The notes: generated by a model from the sequence alone, not told the origin. Shown: positions 46,236 through 55,162, numbered from the stretch's first letter. The stretch is DNA of 64,000 nt from Lachnospiraceae bacterium (GCA_017962825.1 JAGCUO010000197.1:32043-96042); one strand, 5' to 3'. Made by a program: numbers and translations.

Positions 46236-46289
46236 AGGAATTTTGCCCAAAATTCATCATTTCGTCGTTTAGGATATTTTTAACTAAAT

Positions 46290-47306
46290 TTAACTATGCA
46301 ACTTTTTAACGCTCTCTTTTTCAACCAATTTGCCGCACACTATGTGAAGCCCCTTTTTATAATCCTCGCCCCAGACATTTTGAAGCGCTATTTCCACTGC
46401 CTGCTTGGACATCTCCTCCAGGTCAACTTCATATGTGGTGATCTCGGTCTCGCATATTCCGGGATATGAGTAGTTATCATAGCCGGCTACGGAGATATCC
46501 TTCGGAACCCTGTATCCGTTCTTTTCAAGTTTTTTAATAAGAAGAGCGGCCGTAAGATCACAGTTACAGAAAAATGCAGTCGGCATATCTTTAGGGAGAG
46601 TAAGCATTTTATCGGGATCGGTTATTCCGGTCACGGCATCTCTGTCGTCAATAACCCAGTCTTTCTTAATCTTCCCGCCATGCTCAAGTACTGATTTCTG
46701 ATATCCCAGATATCTGTCCGTAATCGAACCGGTGGCCATAAGGGTTCCTACATATGCTATCTTAGTGTGCCCCATGTCATAGAGATAATTTGTCATGGCA
46801 TATGCACCGAAGAAACTGTCGGATACAACGCAGTCCATGTTCAGATCACTTCCGGTAAAATCTAAGTTTACAAACGGAATGTCATATCTGTCCCTCATTG
46901 AGGACAGATATTCTTCCGGCATGTTTCCCATTACGATGCAGGCATCAACTTTGCCTTCTTCAAGTATCCTGGGCATTTCTCCGGCCTTCTCCATATCGGA
47001 AGTCAAAACCTCAAGCATCGCAAAACTTCCCATCATGGATGCGATCTTATTCATATTCTGATACATCTGCCAATAAAAGCTGGAAAACCTGGTCAGGTAG
47101 CTCTCCCTGCAGATGACTCCTATATTTTTACTGGGATGCCTTGCAGCATAAGTATGAGGTTCGTACCCCAGCTCCTTAGCTACCCTTTTAATCTCCTCAA
47201 GCTTCTGTCTGCTCACCCCGCCTTTTCCGGAGAGAGCTTTCGAAACAGATACTATCGAAACCCCTGTTTTCTCGGCTATATCCGCCAGTCTTACCTTCTC
47301 GCCCAT
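46290..47306 (-). CDS. LacI family transcriptional regulator, enzyme side
   Basis: 338 residues. The helix-turn-helix is RLADIAEKTGVSIVSVSKAL with hinge SGKGGVS. The ligand domain contains MPTAFFCNCDLTAALLIKKL and DISVAGYDNYSYPG. It is a paralogue of the regulator at 32306-33322 but differs in the recognition helix (SIVSVSKA versus STVTVSKA) and hinge. It lies just before the GH130 operon, whose promoter carries a different operator, so it most likely controls the enzymes. Confidence 0.9.
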   Translation of the reverse strand: MGEKVRLADIAEKTGVSIVSVSKALSGKGGVSRQKLEEIKRVAKELGYEPHTYAARHPSKNIGVICRESYLTRFSSFYWQMYQNMNKIASMMGSFAMLEVLTSDMEKAGEMPRILEEGKVDACIVMGNMPEEYLSSMRDRYDIPFVNLDFTGSDLNMDCVVSDSFFGAYAMTNYLYDMGHTKIAYVGTLMATGSITDRYLGYQKSVLEHGGKIKKDWVIDDRDAVTGITDPDKMLTLPKDMPTAFFCNCDLTAALLIKKLEKNGYRVPKDISVAGYDNYSYPGICETEITTYEVDLEEMSKQAVEIALQNVWGEDYKKGLHIVCGKLVEKESVKKLHS

Positions 47307-47320
47307 TTATACTCCTCTGT

Positions 47321-47359
47321 AAAAAAATACCTGTGCAGGTTTATGCCCACACAGGTATT
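47321..47359 (-). terminator. terminator of the agr operon / leader hairpin of the second LacI gene
   Basis: A 10-bp stem AATACCTGTG/CACAGGTATT (47326-47335 with 47350-47359) and TTTTTTT on the minus strand, between the agrC-like gene and the LacI gene. Confidence 0.85.
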
Positions 47360-47407
47360 CTATCTTATCTCAAGTTAAAGTTAAACTAAATTTTAATTAA
47401 ACTTAAC
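47357..47407 (-). promoter_or_regulatory. candidate promoter and operators of the second LacI gene
   Basis: TTTAAC (-35-like), 17 bases and TAGAAT (-10, 47357-47362) on the minus strand. Repeated GTTAAA/TTTAAC half-sites at 47372-47407 resemble the operator of the GH130 promoter and overlap the -35. Transcription from here would have to cross the hairpin at 47321-47359. Confidence 0.5.
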
Positions 47408-47424
47408 CAGCGCTCACTTAATGC

Positions 47425-48726
47425 TTAAGGTTTGGGGATACATATAGAGAAAGCAAATTCTTTGTCATCATAATTGATGGAATATGATCCTCCGTATTTC
47501 TCAACAGATTCTATAATGTTCTTTATTCCCAGGCCATGTTCCTCTTCGTCAGCCTTCAATGTCCGAATCTCTTCTCCCTCTTTGACGATCTCACCGTTAT
47601 AGGTATTTCGAACAGAGATTATGATTTCATCCGACTCCTTCATCAGTTTAAGCTTTACAGTCTTTTGATCACATTTTTCGCAGGCTTCAATAGCATTATT
47701 CAAGAGATTGGACAATATGACCACAATATCCTCATCCTCTACCCAAAGATCTGCCATCTCATTGAATTTCAGGACCAGAAGGATACCTTGTTCCTCCATT
47801 TCTCTGTACTTGGTATTTATGATGGCATCAATAAGAGAGTTGTTTGTGCTGATATTGCTGTCAGTATCGGTCAGTTTTCCGCCAATCTCAGTAATGTACT
47901 TCTCCAGTTCACCGTACTCTTTTTTACGAAGAAGCCCCTCCATACACATGATCTGATTCTTGTATTCATGAGCCCTTTTTCGCTGCAGCTCATAATTGTC
48001 GTAAACAGACCTGTACATCTCAGCCTGATTTTTAACCTTCTCTCGAAACAGATCGTCTTCGCGAATCCTGCGTTCTCTTTTGACTATGTCACACATCAGA
48101 TAAAAGGTGATCACAGTAATTATCACCAGTCCGCTCGATACCAGCAGGTACACATTCTCCATATGAGCATTGCCGGAAATATCCGAATCGCTCATCATCA
48201 CCACAATTACAACCAGCGTAAAAAGCGGAAAAGGAATAAATCTGAACCATTCCGAATCGTTTAAAACATCTCCTGAATCATCTTTTAGGATTATCTTTCT
48301 AAGAACCACAACGGCAAAGAAATCACATAATTTGGCAATAGCCGCAGAAAGGCTCCAATTGATCGTTACCTCAGGGTGATACAGTGACATCCTGTCATAT
48401 ATAACAATGGTAGCAAGATAAAGTATGAGATCAATAGCCCCCAGAAGCCCCATAAAAAGCGCTGATATTAACAAAGCTTTCCAAAGCTTCAATCTCATGT
48501 ATTCCGTCATCGCAACACCGATTATCAGAATAAAAAGCACCATTCGTAAAACCAGATAATCACCAAGTAAAAACGCCACAAGTGTGTATGCAAGTGCAAA
48601 CATACAAACAATCGTGGCGTTAATTAAATTGTTGTCAGATCTTTTTTTCGAAAAAATCTCAAAAAATATCCTGCAGCAAAACAATTCAACAACTATAGTC
48701 AAAGAGCTTTGAAGATAATATATCAT
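47425..48726 (-). CDS. agrC: AgrC-like sensor histidine kinase
   Basis: 433 residues. Six to seven membrane segments (to ~225) form a peptide-sensing domain, followed by a coiled linker and a HPK10-type kinase: KRAHEYKNQIMCMEGLLRK with the phosphorylated His, SNLLNNAIEACEKCD (N box) and EEHGLGIKNIIESVEKYGG (G box). It would detect the cyclic peptide made from the agrD product and phosphorylate the LytTR regulator coded five bases upstream. Last gene of the agr operon. Confidence 0.92.
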   Translation of the reverse strand: MIYYLQSSLTIVVELFCCRIFFEIFSKKRSDNNLINATIVCMFALAYTLVAFLLGDYLVLRMVLFILIIGVAMTEYMRLKLWKALLISALFMGLLGAIDLILYLATIVIYDRMSLYHPEVTINWSLSAAIAKLCDFFAVVVLRKIILKDDSGDVLNDSEWFRFIPFPLFTLVVIVVMMSDSDISGNAHMENVYLLVSSGLVIITVITFYLMCDIVKRERRIREDDLFREKVKNQAEMYRSVYDNYELQRKRAHEYKNQIMCMEGLLRKKEYGELEKYITEIGGKLTDTDSNISTNNSLIDAIINTKYREMEEQGILLVLKFNEMADLWVEDEDIVVILSNLLNNAIEACEKCDQKTVKLKLMKESDEIIISVRNTYNGEIVKEGEEIRTLKADEEEHGLGIKNIIESVEKYGGSYSINYDDKEFAFSICIPKP

Positions 48727-48731
48727 CTATA

Positions 48732-49457
48732 TCAGATTACTCCCTTATACTCGGCTACAGATTTCCTAACCTCATTGTATCTTGCCTTGGGTATACTCAT
48801 TTCTGCGCCATTATCCATGATCAGAGTATATCTGACAACTTTTTTCACATGAGAACAGTTAACCAGATAACTTTGATGAATTCTCAGAAAACCCGAATCC
48901 TTCAATTCAGATTCAACTTCATCAAGTTTCTTATACATGGTGTACTTATTGATGGAATCTTCCATAACATAAAAAGTCAGTTTATGAAGATTACTTTCAA
49001 TATAAAGAATGTGCTCCAGAGAAACCGTTAGTCTTCCCTCACGGAATTCAAATTCCTTCAGGGAAATCGAATAGTTCATTTTCTCGCGGATTGCATCCAT
49101 GCTTTCTGTAACTGCACTCTTGAGAGTATTATTATTCTTCAAAATGTATCGAACCGCATCCACTTTATATCCTTCCAAGGTATAATCTATGTATGCAGTC
49201 ACAAATACTATATAGACATCCTTGCTCTGTTCACGGATTTTTTTCGCAGTTTCAATCCCGTTCATATGATCCATATTTATATCCAGAAAGACAATATCAT
49301 ACTTAAGCATTTCAATCCCCAGAAGTGAAAGTTCCTCTCCGGATTTAAATGCATCAATAGAATACCCTATTCCGCAATTTTGCAAATATGAGATCAGGAT
49401 GCTTTCGATTTCATTACGAAAGAACAACTCGTCATCGCAGACAGCTATATTAAGCAT
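48732..49457 (-). CDS. agrA: LytTR-family response regulator (AgrA-like)
   Basis: 241 residues from ATG 49457; a longer frame would run into the agrD gene. The receiver domain has CDDELFF and the phosphorylated Asp59 in FLDINMDHMNG. The C-terminal LytTR domain reads ILYIESNLHKLTFYV and GFLRIHQSYLVNCSHVKKV. LytTR regulators bind paired direct repeats upstream of promoters, and four such repeats occur in this window. The gene belongs to the agrB-agrD-agrA-agrC operon. Confidence 0.92.
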   Translation of the reverse strand: MLNIAVCDDELFFRNEIESILISYLQNCGIGYSIDAFKSGEELSLLGIEMLKYDIVFLDINMDHMNGIETAKKIREQSKDVYIVFVTAYIDYTLEGYKVDAVRYILKNNNTLKSAVTESMDAIREKMNYSISLKEFEFREGRLTVSLEHILYIESNLHKLTFYVMEDSINKYTMYKKLDEVESELKDSGFLRIHQSYLVNCSHVKKVVRYTLIMDNGAEMSIPKARYNEVRKSVAEYKGVI

Positions 49458-49534
49458 AGAATCTGTACCGCCCCTCAATATACGCCCGATTTCAGGCGCC
49501 CCTTGTACATTATATATCAGGGGCATGAGCAGAT

Positions 49535-49693
49535 TCAATTATTTAGTTTTTGTTTTTTCGCCTTCCTTACCGCCACCGGCTGGTGGAAAAAAAACGCACA
49601 GGCAGGTGGTCTGGGATCCTCCATTTGAGCCGTTTTATCACCCACCATTTTTTTAACCATTTTCAGTATGTACTTCTCAGTCTCCCCATTCAT
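49535..49693 (-). CDS. agrD: AgrD-like cyclic lactone/thiolactone autoinducer precursor
   Basis: 52 codons, ATG at 49691-49693 with AGGAGGT ten bases before it, one base after agrB. The N-terminal part is an amphipathic charged leader (MNGETEKYILKMVKKMVG). The core reads PPACAFFFHQP, matching the clostridial AgrD pattern Cys-x-x-x-aromatic followed by HQP; the expected ring is C32-A-F-F-F36. The tail after HQP (VAVRKAKKQKLNN) is basic rather than acidic as in staphylococci. The order agrB-agrD-regulator-kinase supports the call. Confidence 0.88.
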   Translation of the reverse strand: MNGETEKYILKMVKKMVGDKTAQMEDPRPPACAFFFHQPVAVRKAKKQKLNN

Positions 49694-50269
49694 TTACTTT
49701 ACCTCCTGTTTAATAAGTTTAGCCGCAACCATAAGAAAACCACATATAATAATCGCCATTGCAAGGCTTATTAAATATGTCTCACACAACCCCAAAATTC
49801 TTAATGCAGTCAAAGTCATACACTCTGCAAAAACACTGATCCTGGTCTTCCTTTTTGTAATTTTAAGTTCATCAGGATCCAGATTTAAATTGGGATGATT
49901 AACCGTTCCGATGAATGCAATCACAAGTGCTGAAAGAAGTGTTAACGATATTAAATATATATCCGGGGACAGTTTGGGAATTATATATATCACGCCGGAA
50001 AAAACAATAACGGAAGTAAAATAACATTTGGGAAACGAATCCAAATGAAGTCCTCCTGCATAACGTCTGAGAGCAGTATAGGCAAGCAAAAATACGATCA
50101 TTACATCCGGTCTTCTCATGATCATCGAGATAACCAGAAGGGTAAAAACCGTAACAGCTGTCTCACACATTACGCAAAGCTTATATATATAATATTCTCT
50201 GTCATCCGAATCTATTACTTCAAGTTCAAGCATCCGGGTAACTATGTAATCGGATATTCTACATACCAT
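49694..50269 (-). CDS. agrB: AgrB-like peptide-processing membrane protease
   Basis: 191 residues with about five membrane segments. The catalytic pair is in RRYAGGLHLDSFPKCY: His75 and Cys82, with the seven-residue spacing of AgrB (His77/Cys84 in S. aureus). It cleaves the C-terminal tail from the AgrD precursor and forms the ring. It is the first gene of the agr operon, and a LytTR-type repeat promoter precedes it, giving the expected positive feedback. Confidence 0.95.
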   Translation of the reverse strand: MVCRISDYIVTRMLELEVIDSDDREYYIYKLCVMCETAVTVFTLLVISMIMRRPDVMIVFLLAYTALRRYAGGLHLDSFPKCYFTSVIVFSGVIYIIPKLSPDIYLISLTLLSALVIAFIGTVNHPNLNLDPDELKITKRKTRISVFAECMTLTALRILGLCETYLISLAMAIIICGFLMVAAKLIKQEVK

Positions 50270-50330
50270 GACGTTTCACTCTTCAAATTTACATCAACAA
50301 TCCTTGCACTGTATAAACCGGCATTTTTAG

Positions 50331-50402
50331 ACTATATTCCTATCCCCCGATTCTCAATATCCATTGCAGAAAACGGACAAATCATGCAGAAAACGGACAA
50401 AA
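50331..50402 (-). promoter_or_regulatory. agr box 1 and promoter of agrB
   Basis: Two direct 20-base repeats (50363-50382, 50383-50402), each reading TGTCCGTTTTCTGCA in the gene direction. A weak -35 (ATTGAG) and -10 TATAGT (50331-50336) follow; the -10 starts 27 bases from the repeat edge. The arrangement fits a LytTR activator binding just upstream of -35. Confidence 0.8.
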
Positions 50403-50411
50403 CAAAGAAAG

Positions 50412-50448
50412 GAGCTATCGCACTAAGACAAGTGTGACAGCTCTTTTT
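50412..50448 (-). terminator. terminator of the subtilase gene (distal hairpin)
   Basis: A 12-bp imperfect stem GAGCTATCGCAC/GTGTGACAGCTC with T-rich flanks on both strands. This stem type is common in Lachnospiraceae terminators. Confidence 0.75.
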
Positions 50449-50536
50449 ATGTTCAAAACACAAAAACCGCATTTCGAAAAGTGCGACTTTTGCTGTAAAA
50501 TATGTTGGATGTTTGAACTTTCGGGGGGCTCTCTTC

Positions 50537-50575
50537 GTTGGGGGCTATCTTTGGAGACTCGCGACAGCCCCAGCT
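50537..50575 (-). terminator. second hairpin directly after the subtilase gene
   Basis: GGGGCTATC pairs with GACAGCCCC around a loop of about 13 bases. It lacks a T run and may be an RNA-stabilising hairpin rather than a terminator. Confidence 0.4.
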
Positions 50576-50584
50576 CTAAGCTTA

Positions 50585-53500
50585 TCAGCTTATTCTATTT
50601 ATATTCACCAATCCATTTTCCGTTAGTTTAAAAACAAACCAATCATTTCCATGAGAATCAGGAACATAGTATGTCTCAAGAAGAGTATTACCGGAATACA
50701 ATCTTACTATTGCGCTTGATTGCCTCAATTCCTCGTTACCAGAAAATTTATGGACGTAATAAGTAAAGCAGCCGCCATTAGACAAATCACTTGCATTCAA
50801 CGTCATTGTTATTGTTTCCGGGCCATATCCCGAAGTGTCATCCAAGTCAAGACTGGCAACTAAATTGCCATTCAGATAACCATTTCGATTTCCAAAGAAT
50901 ACATGCATCAGTTCCCCAGCTCCCATGTCATAGGTTAAATGAGAATCCAGATCGTTGGGATCATCATCCCATGTCAATATTATTCTATACTCATCATCTG
51001 AAAGAACAGGCGTTAGTATAAACGATTGATTAGCACCTACTGTATCAAGTACTCCCACTACATTAAAATATCCGGTGATATAACCTGATGCCTGTATTTC
51101 GACTGTGTAATTACCCAACGCCTCTAAGGGCAATTCAAATAATCCGGAAGTATCTGACGTAGCATCTCCAAGGCTGTAACGACCATCAGTTGTATTCCAA
51201 TTTGTTCTTGAATGGATAATTGCATTTGGAATTGGTGCACCGGTAATCGCGTTGTATACAGTTCCGCTTACCACCACAGAAGAACCCCACACATAATTAT
51301 CCGTAATATTAATCAGAACAACATCTTCTATATATCTGATGTAACTGGGATCAACCGATATATTGCTTACACTCGCAGGTAGATACAAGCCATCTGGCGA
51401 ACACGCTGAAAGTTCATATTCTCCTGACGGCACATAAAAATCATATTCTCCAGAAGCATTTGTAGTTGTTTTATAAAAATAGTCTTTAAGATTAGCTTCT
51501 CCCGGACTTGTACGCACAAAAAATATCGTGATCCCTGATAGCGGATTTCCATTCTCATCAACAACCTTTCCTTTAGCTGTTCCTTTAGGCATATCATTAT
51601 CAGATGAACTTATCCCCCCCTGCAACCCCAAGGCAACTTTTACACACAATTCTGCATCAGGCATATAATATATTGAATTTGGATGCATAGAATCCGTTAC
51701 TTCTACTCCCCTACAATTAGCGCTCGTAATGATATTTTTTACTTCAGGAGCAGTCAGATATGGATTTGCCTGCCATATGAGAGCTGCTATTCCCGTAATA
51801 TGTGGAGTCGCCATAGATGTTCCGTCCTTATATGCATATCCTGATGCATCTTCTTCATACGGAACGGTACTATATATATTACTTCCCGGGGCGTAAACAT
51901 CCACTCGGTTTCCGCGTCCGCTATAATTTGTCACTCCATAAGATACATTCCCGGAATTATCTACCATTATTTCCGCTGCACCCACAACAATTATTCTAGA
52001 TTTAACTATAGGATATGCATCAGTTATTCCATTTGCATAATAACCATATAAAGCATCCTGCTCTGTAATGTGATATGCAGCATTTGATGCGTTTGTAGTC
52101 ACTTCATACTTCGAATCCAAATCTTTATTAGAATAGTTTCCAGCAGCATTAACAATCAAAAAGTCATAACCCGATAGAATCAAGTTTTCCAAATTTTTCG
52201 CCAGAACTTTAATTTGTTTCTCTATTTTGTTTCTAGTTTGCTGGTTACCGCTATTCAACAAATATACAGTCTCCGGAGAATACCCATAGCTAATATTTAT
52301 CACCCTGACATTGTTATAGATCAGTTCCGCATATTGTGACGATTCTGAAATAATGGTACTGGCAAATATATTGTATTTACTATATCCGTATAAAGAAACA
52401 TTTGTAGCAACACCCGATATACCAATACCATTGTCAAAAGTTGCACCTATAGTACCTGCAACATGAGTTCCATGAAATGCAATATTTCCATTAACAAGCA
52501 CAGTATTATTAATTAGTTTTTTGAAAACCAAATCGGGATGACTGTCAAAAAAACAGTTGTCACAAATCCCTACTTTGACCGGTCCAACAAAACTGCTTCT
52601 ATAATCCCATGCACTCGGAAGGTTTAATGCCCTAAGCCCCCACTTCTCCAAATCTTTACCCGATACACTCCAAGAATTTTTATATCCTTCAGTAGGATAA
52701 TATGTCTCTTCTAGGCCCTCCACATAATTCAACATTGCGTATGTAACAAACGAATAGCTCTCAATTTCCTCTATTAGTTCGTCTAATTCGGAATACGTTT
52801 TATCAGTAGAAAATTCGAACTGATACATTTCCATTTTACTGATATAACCAACTATTGAAGCTCCAAAGTGCTCAGCCATATCAATAACAAATTTTTTATC
52901 GATTCCCAGCATTACTCCAACTACAAGTTGATTCCTCACATACGTTTCACCGTATTCCACATCATATATAATGTCTTCAGCAGAGGGATTTTTAAAATAT
53001 GATCCATTATTTATCCACTCTTCATCATCCTGCTGAGTAGCATGAATTTCCGGTTCAGTTGTGGTTACAACTACATTTATAATCTCTTCGGACGAATCGC
53101 CTTCATGCACCTGAAATCCATAAGAAACCGTCTGCCCTATAACAAAGTCAGTGGTATTTTCGTAAGGTTTTACTACATAGTGATTCCCTACGTGCGATAC
53201 AATCTTAGCACCCCAAAAAGTCACGATTTCATTATTATAATCGAATTCAATCTGCCAGTTTGAATAGCTTTCCTCTGTATTATTTGTGATCTCCAAAAAA
53301 CCGTTAAAACCACCCTCCCACTGCTGTGGAATACTCAAATTAATTTCTATACCTACATGTGTCTCCGTGTCATTTTCCATAAATGTAAATGATTGTGGAA
53401 AACCGTCAAACTGTCCATTTGCAATAAAACCAAAATTAACATTTTGATGAGCATATATGTCGGAATTCCATCCCAAATTCTTAAATCTAAGAACTCCAGA

Positions 53501-53830
53501 TTCGTTTGATATTTCTTCTATACCCCAAGAACTGGTTATCTCATCATCAAATGGAATCTGTGCTGCCCAATCGGTAATATCATCATCGCCATTATTTAGA
53601 ATGGTGACACCCAAATTGTAGCCGCTATCCCATATATCGTTTAATGTATAAATGACCTTATATTCGCCATTCTCATATTCATATGTACTACCAGATGAAT
53701 ATGTTTCAGAAACTTCTTGTTCTGTTATTTCTTCATCCATCTCCTCAGCCAAGGAGTTGAACGGCATGGATCCAGCACATAAGCAAACCGCTAAAAAAAC
53801 AGAAATTAATCTACCAATCTTTTTCTTCAT
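50585..53830 (-). CDS. secreted subtilisin-like protease with CBM2-like and carboxypeptidase-regulatory-like domains
   Basis: 1081 residues from the second of two ATGs (better spacing to AAGGAG). Signal peptide (1-30). Two tandem CBM2-like modules follow (about 45-150 and 150-255, with repeated ITDWAAQIPF / YSNWQIEFDY and GFIANG / YGFQVHEG patterns). The S8 protease domain has its triad in VKVGICDNCF (Asp ~421), FHGTHVAG (His ~454) and DGTSMATPH (Ser ~672), and the oxyanion Asn in NAAGNYSNK. The C-terminal third holds two transthyretin-like domains (GKVVDENGNPLSGITI; SGTVYNAITGAPIPNAII) and a domain with LTWDDDPNDLDSHL as in DUF2135/YfaP. There is no sortase signal. The promoter carries an agr box, so expression is probably density-dependent. 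Confidence 0.9.
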   Translation of the reverse strand: MKKKIGRLISVFLAVCLCAGSMPFNSLAEEMDEEITEQEVSETYSSGSTYEYENGEYKVIYTLNDIWDSGYNLGVTILNNGDDDITDWAAQIPFDDEITSSWGIEEISNESGVLRFKNLGWNSDIYAHQNVNFGFIANGQFDGFPQSFTFMENDTETHVGIEINLSIPQQWEGGFNGFLEITNNTEESYSNWQIEFDYNNEIVTFWGAKIVSHVGNHYVVKPYENTTDFVIGQTVSYGFQVHEGDSSEEIINVVVTTTEPEIHATQQDDEEWINNGSYFKNPSAEDIIYDVEYGETYVRNQLVVGVMLGIDKKFVIDMAEHFGASIVGYISKMEMYQFEFSTDKTYSELDELIEEIESYSFVTYAMLNYVEGLEETYYPTEGYKNSWSVSGKDLEKWGLRALNLPSAWDYRSSFVGPVKVGICDNCFFDSHPDLVFKKLINNTVLVNGNIAFHGTHVAGTIGATFDNGIGISGVATNVSLYGYSKYNIFASTIISESSQYAELIYNNVRVINISYGYSPETVYLLNSGNQQTRNKIEKQIKVLAKNLENLILSGYDFLIVNAAGNYSNKDLDSKYEVTTNASNAAYHITEQDALYGYYANGITDAYPIVKSRIIVVGAAEIMVDNSGNVSYGVTNYSGRGNRVDVYAPGSNIYSTVPYEEDASGYAYKDGTSMATPHITGIAALIWQANPYLTAPEVKNIITSANCRGVEVTDSMHPNSIYYMPDAELCVKVALGLQGGISSSDNDMPKGTAKGKVVDENGNPLSGITIFFVRTSPGEANLKDYFYKTTTNASGEYDFYVPSGEYELSACSPDGLYLPASVSNISVDPSYIRYIEDVVLINITDNYVWGSSVVVSGTVYNAITGAPIPNAIIHSRTNWNTTDGRYSLGDATSDTSGLFELPLEALGNYTVEIQASGYITGYFNVVGVLDTVGANQSFILTPVLSDDEYRIILTWDDDPNDLDSHLTYDMGAGELMHVFFGNRNGYLNGNLVASLDLDDTSGYGPETITMTLNASDLSNGGCFTYYVHKFSGNEELRQSSAIVRLYSGNTLLETYYVPDSHGNDWFVFKLTENGLVNINRIS

Positions 53831-53912
53831 CATAATCTCCTTTTCTGAGTTGACTTTTGTAGCATTGCTTTATTCGTAACACCAGATTTATGCAACGCTT
53901 AACACTACATAA

Positions 53913-53986
53913 AATCTAGGTGATTTAAGCCGCTTCAACAATATCCATTGCAGAAAACGGACAAATATTGCAGATAACAGACAAAA
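53913..53986 (-). promoter_or_regulatory. agr box 2 and promoter of the subtilase gene
   Basis: Direct repeats at 53947-53966 and 53967-53986 with 20-base period, TGTCCGTTTTCTGCA and TGTCTGTTATCTGCA in gene direction, followed by ATGGATATTG as in box 1. A -10-like TAGATT lies at 53913-53918. Confidence 0.8.
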
Positions 53987-54012
53987 AAGCCGCTTCAATT
54001 CTGAAGCGGCTT
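53983..54012 (-). terminator. terminator of the unknown membrane-anchored protein gene
   Basis: A perfect 11-bp stem AAGCCGCTTCA/TGAAGCGGCTT with loop ATTC and TTTTTT on the minus strand; its T run touches agr box 2. Confidence 0.9.
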
Positions 54013-54034
54013 GTGGAGCAATACTCTATTTAAT

Positions 54035-55162
54035 TCACAATCCATATGCAAATGATTCGTATGAATTACGAAGATATTCAAGCTTTACATCTTTGAACCT
54101 GCCCAACTTAATATATGTTGAGGTCTCTTCAAAATAATAACGAGTTTTTTCATCATATTCCTCGGCAGTTATTTCGTCATCTTCAAAATAATATATAGCA
54201 CTTTCATTAAATTTCTCCTCCTTGGTAAGGAATACTGAATATTCAATACCGTTATCTTTCACGGTTAGAAAACCGCTTTGCGTTACATTAAGAAAAGTAT
54301 TAATCTCTGTTGTAACATACACATACTCCGAACCATCATACGTGTGTAAAAAAACTCCACGCCTTAAAAGATCAGGTTTATAGGTCCCATGTTGCAACAC
54401 ACTATCGTCCCATTCGGTTATCAAATACTCTTCTGAAACCTCATATATGCAAAATTCCGAAGAATCATCTGAAGCAGTAATTATTTCAAGATATCCATCT
54501 CTATCCAGATCCGATATTGCATACTCATAATCTGAAGAATCGATCTTTCTCCATACACTTGAATTATCATACAGCAGTTGCAACTGCCTGTTTACTTCTT
54601 CTTCGCTTATACCAACCGTTTCTTCATATTCACCTTTGATGTAATATGATTTGTATTCCGAAAAATCAAGTCCTTCTACTTTCTCTTTAGGTATAAAGGC
54701 TACGAGTGTACACGGCTCGACGATGGCTGGTTCACCATCATCTCGACGATTTCCACCGATATGATCGCATTCCATATAAATAGTATTGTTTTCAGGGACA
54801 ACAACCATTGCATGAGGGGTAACCTCGCCCCCGTTTGCCCAATAAAAACTGATGTATAACACATTTTCTTCGAGCGAATAAGCATCCAGCAACGTATCCA
54901 GATCAGATAGTTTATCTAATTCGTGGTATGCATGAAAAGCAGCCTCCAGATCTTCTTCATCCTCAATAACAATAGACTTATTGTTTAAACTATCTATGCT
55001 TACACCAATAACTTGCATATATACTTCATCCGGACCCAGACGATATCCGAAATTCGAAATTTCGTCAAGATTATGATCATAGCCAATCATAATAGCCCCG
55101 AGTGCAATTAATGCAATTATCATAAGCAAAATTACTGCAAATATAATCGACCTTTTTTTCAT
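54035..55162 (-). CDS. membrane-anchored protein of unknown function under an agr-box promoter
   Basis: 375 residues from ATG 55162 (TTGAGGATATTCTAT before it). A single N-terminal membrane helix (about 5-27) is followed by a large acidic extracytoplasmic part. Around 210-245 there is SDYEYAISDLDRDGYLEIIT, an FG-GAP/VCBS-like DxDxDGxxE calcium-binding loop. I do not recognise a family. The promoter region carries the same paired repeat as agrB and the subtilase gene, so its product may belong to the same density-controlled surface programme. Confidence 0.75.
   Translation of the reverse strand: MKKRSIIFAVILLMIIALIALGAIMIGYDHNLDEISNFGYRLGPDEVYMQVIGVSIDSLNNKSIVIEDEEDLEAAFHAYHELDKLSDLDTLLDAYSLEENVLYISFYWANGGEVTPHAMVVVPENNTIYMECDHIGGNRRDDGEPAIVEPCTLVAFIPKEKVEGLDFSEYKSYYIKGEYEETVGISEEEVNRQLQLLYDNSSVWRKIDSSDYEYAISDLDRDGYLEIITASDDSSEFCIYEVSEEYLITEWDDSVLQHGTYKPDLLRRGVFLHTYDGSEYVYVTTEINTFLNVTQSGFLTVKDNGIEYSVFLTKEEKFNESAIYYFEDDEITAEEYDEKTRYYFEETSTYIKLGRFKDVKLEYLRNSYESFAYGL

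Larger units (their letters stand above)
50270..50584. other. gene-free stretch between agrB and the subtilase gene
   Basis: 315 bases without a credible gene. It holds the agrB promoter with agr box 1, and two hairpins serving as terminators of the subtilase transcript. A short open frame on the plus strand here has no ribosome site and runs into the subtilase gene, so I do not count it. Confidence 0.7.

Noticed and set aside
50434-50631. A short plus-strand frame rich in Cys between agrB and the subtilase gene, considered as a peptide gene.
   Set aside because: No ribosome site; it spans two terminator hairpins and the end of the subtilase gene.
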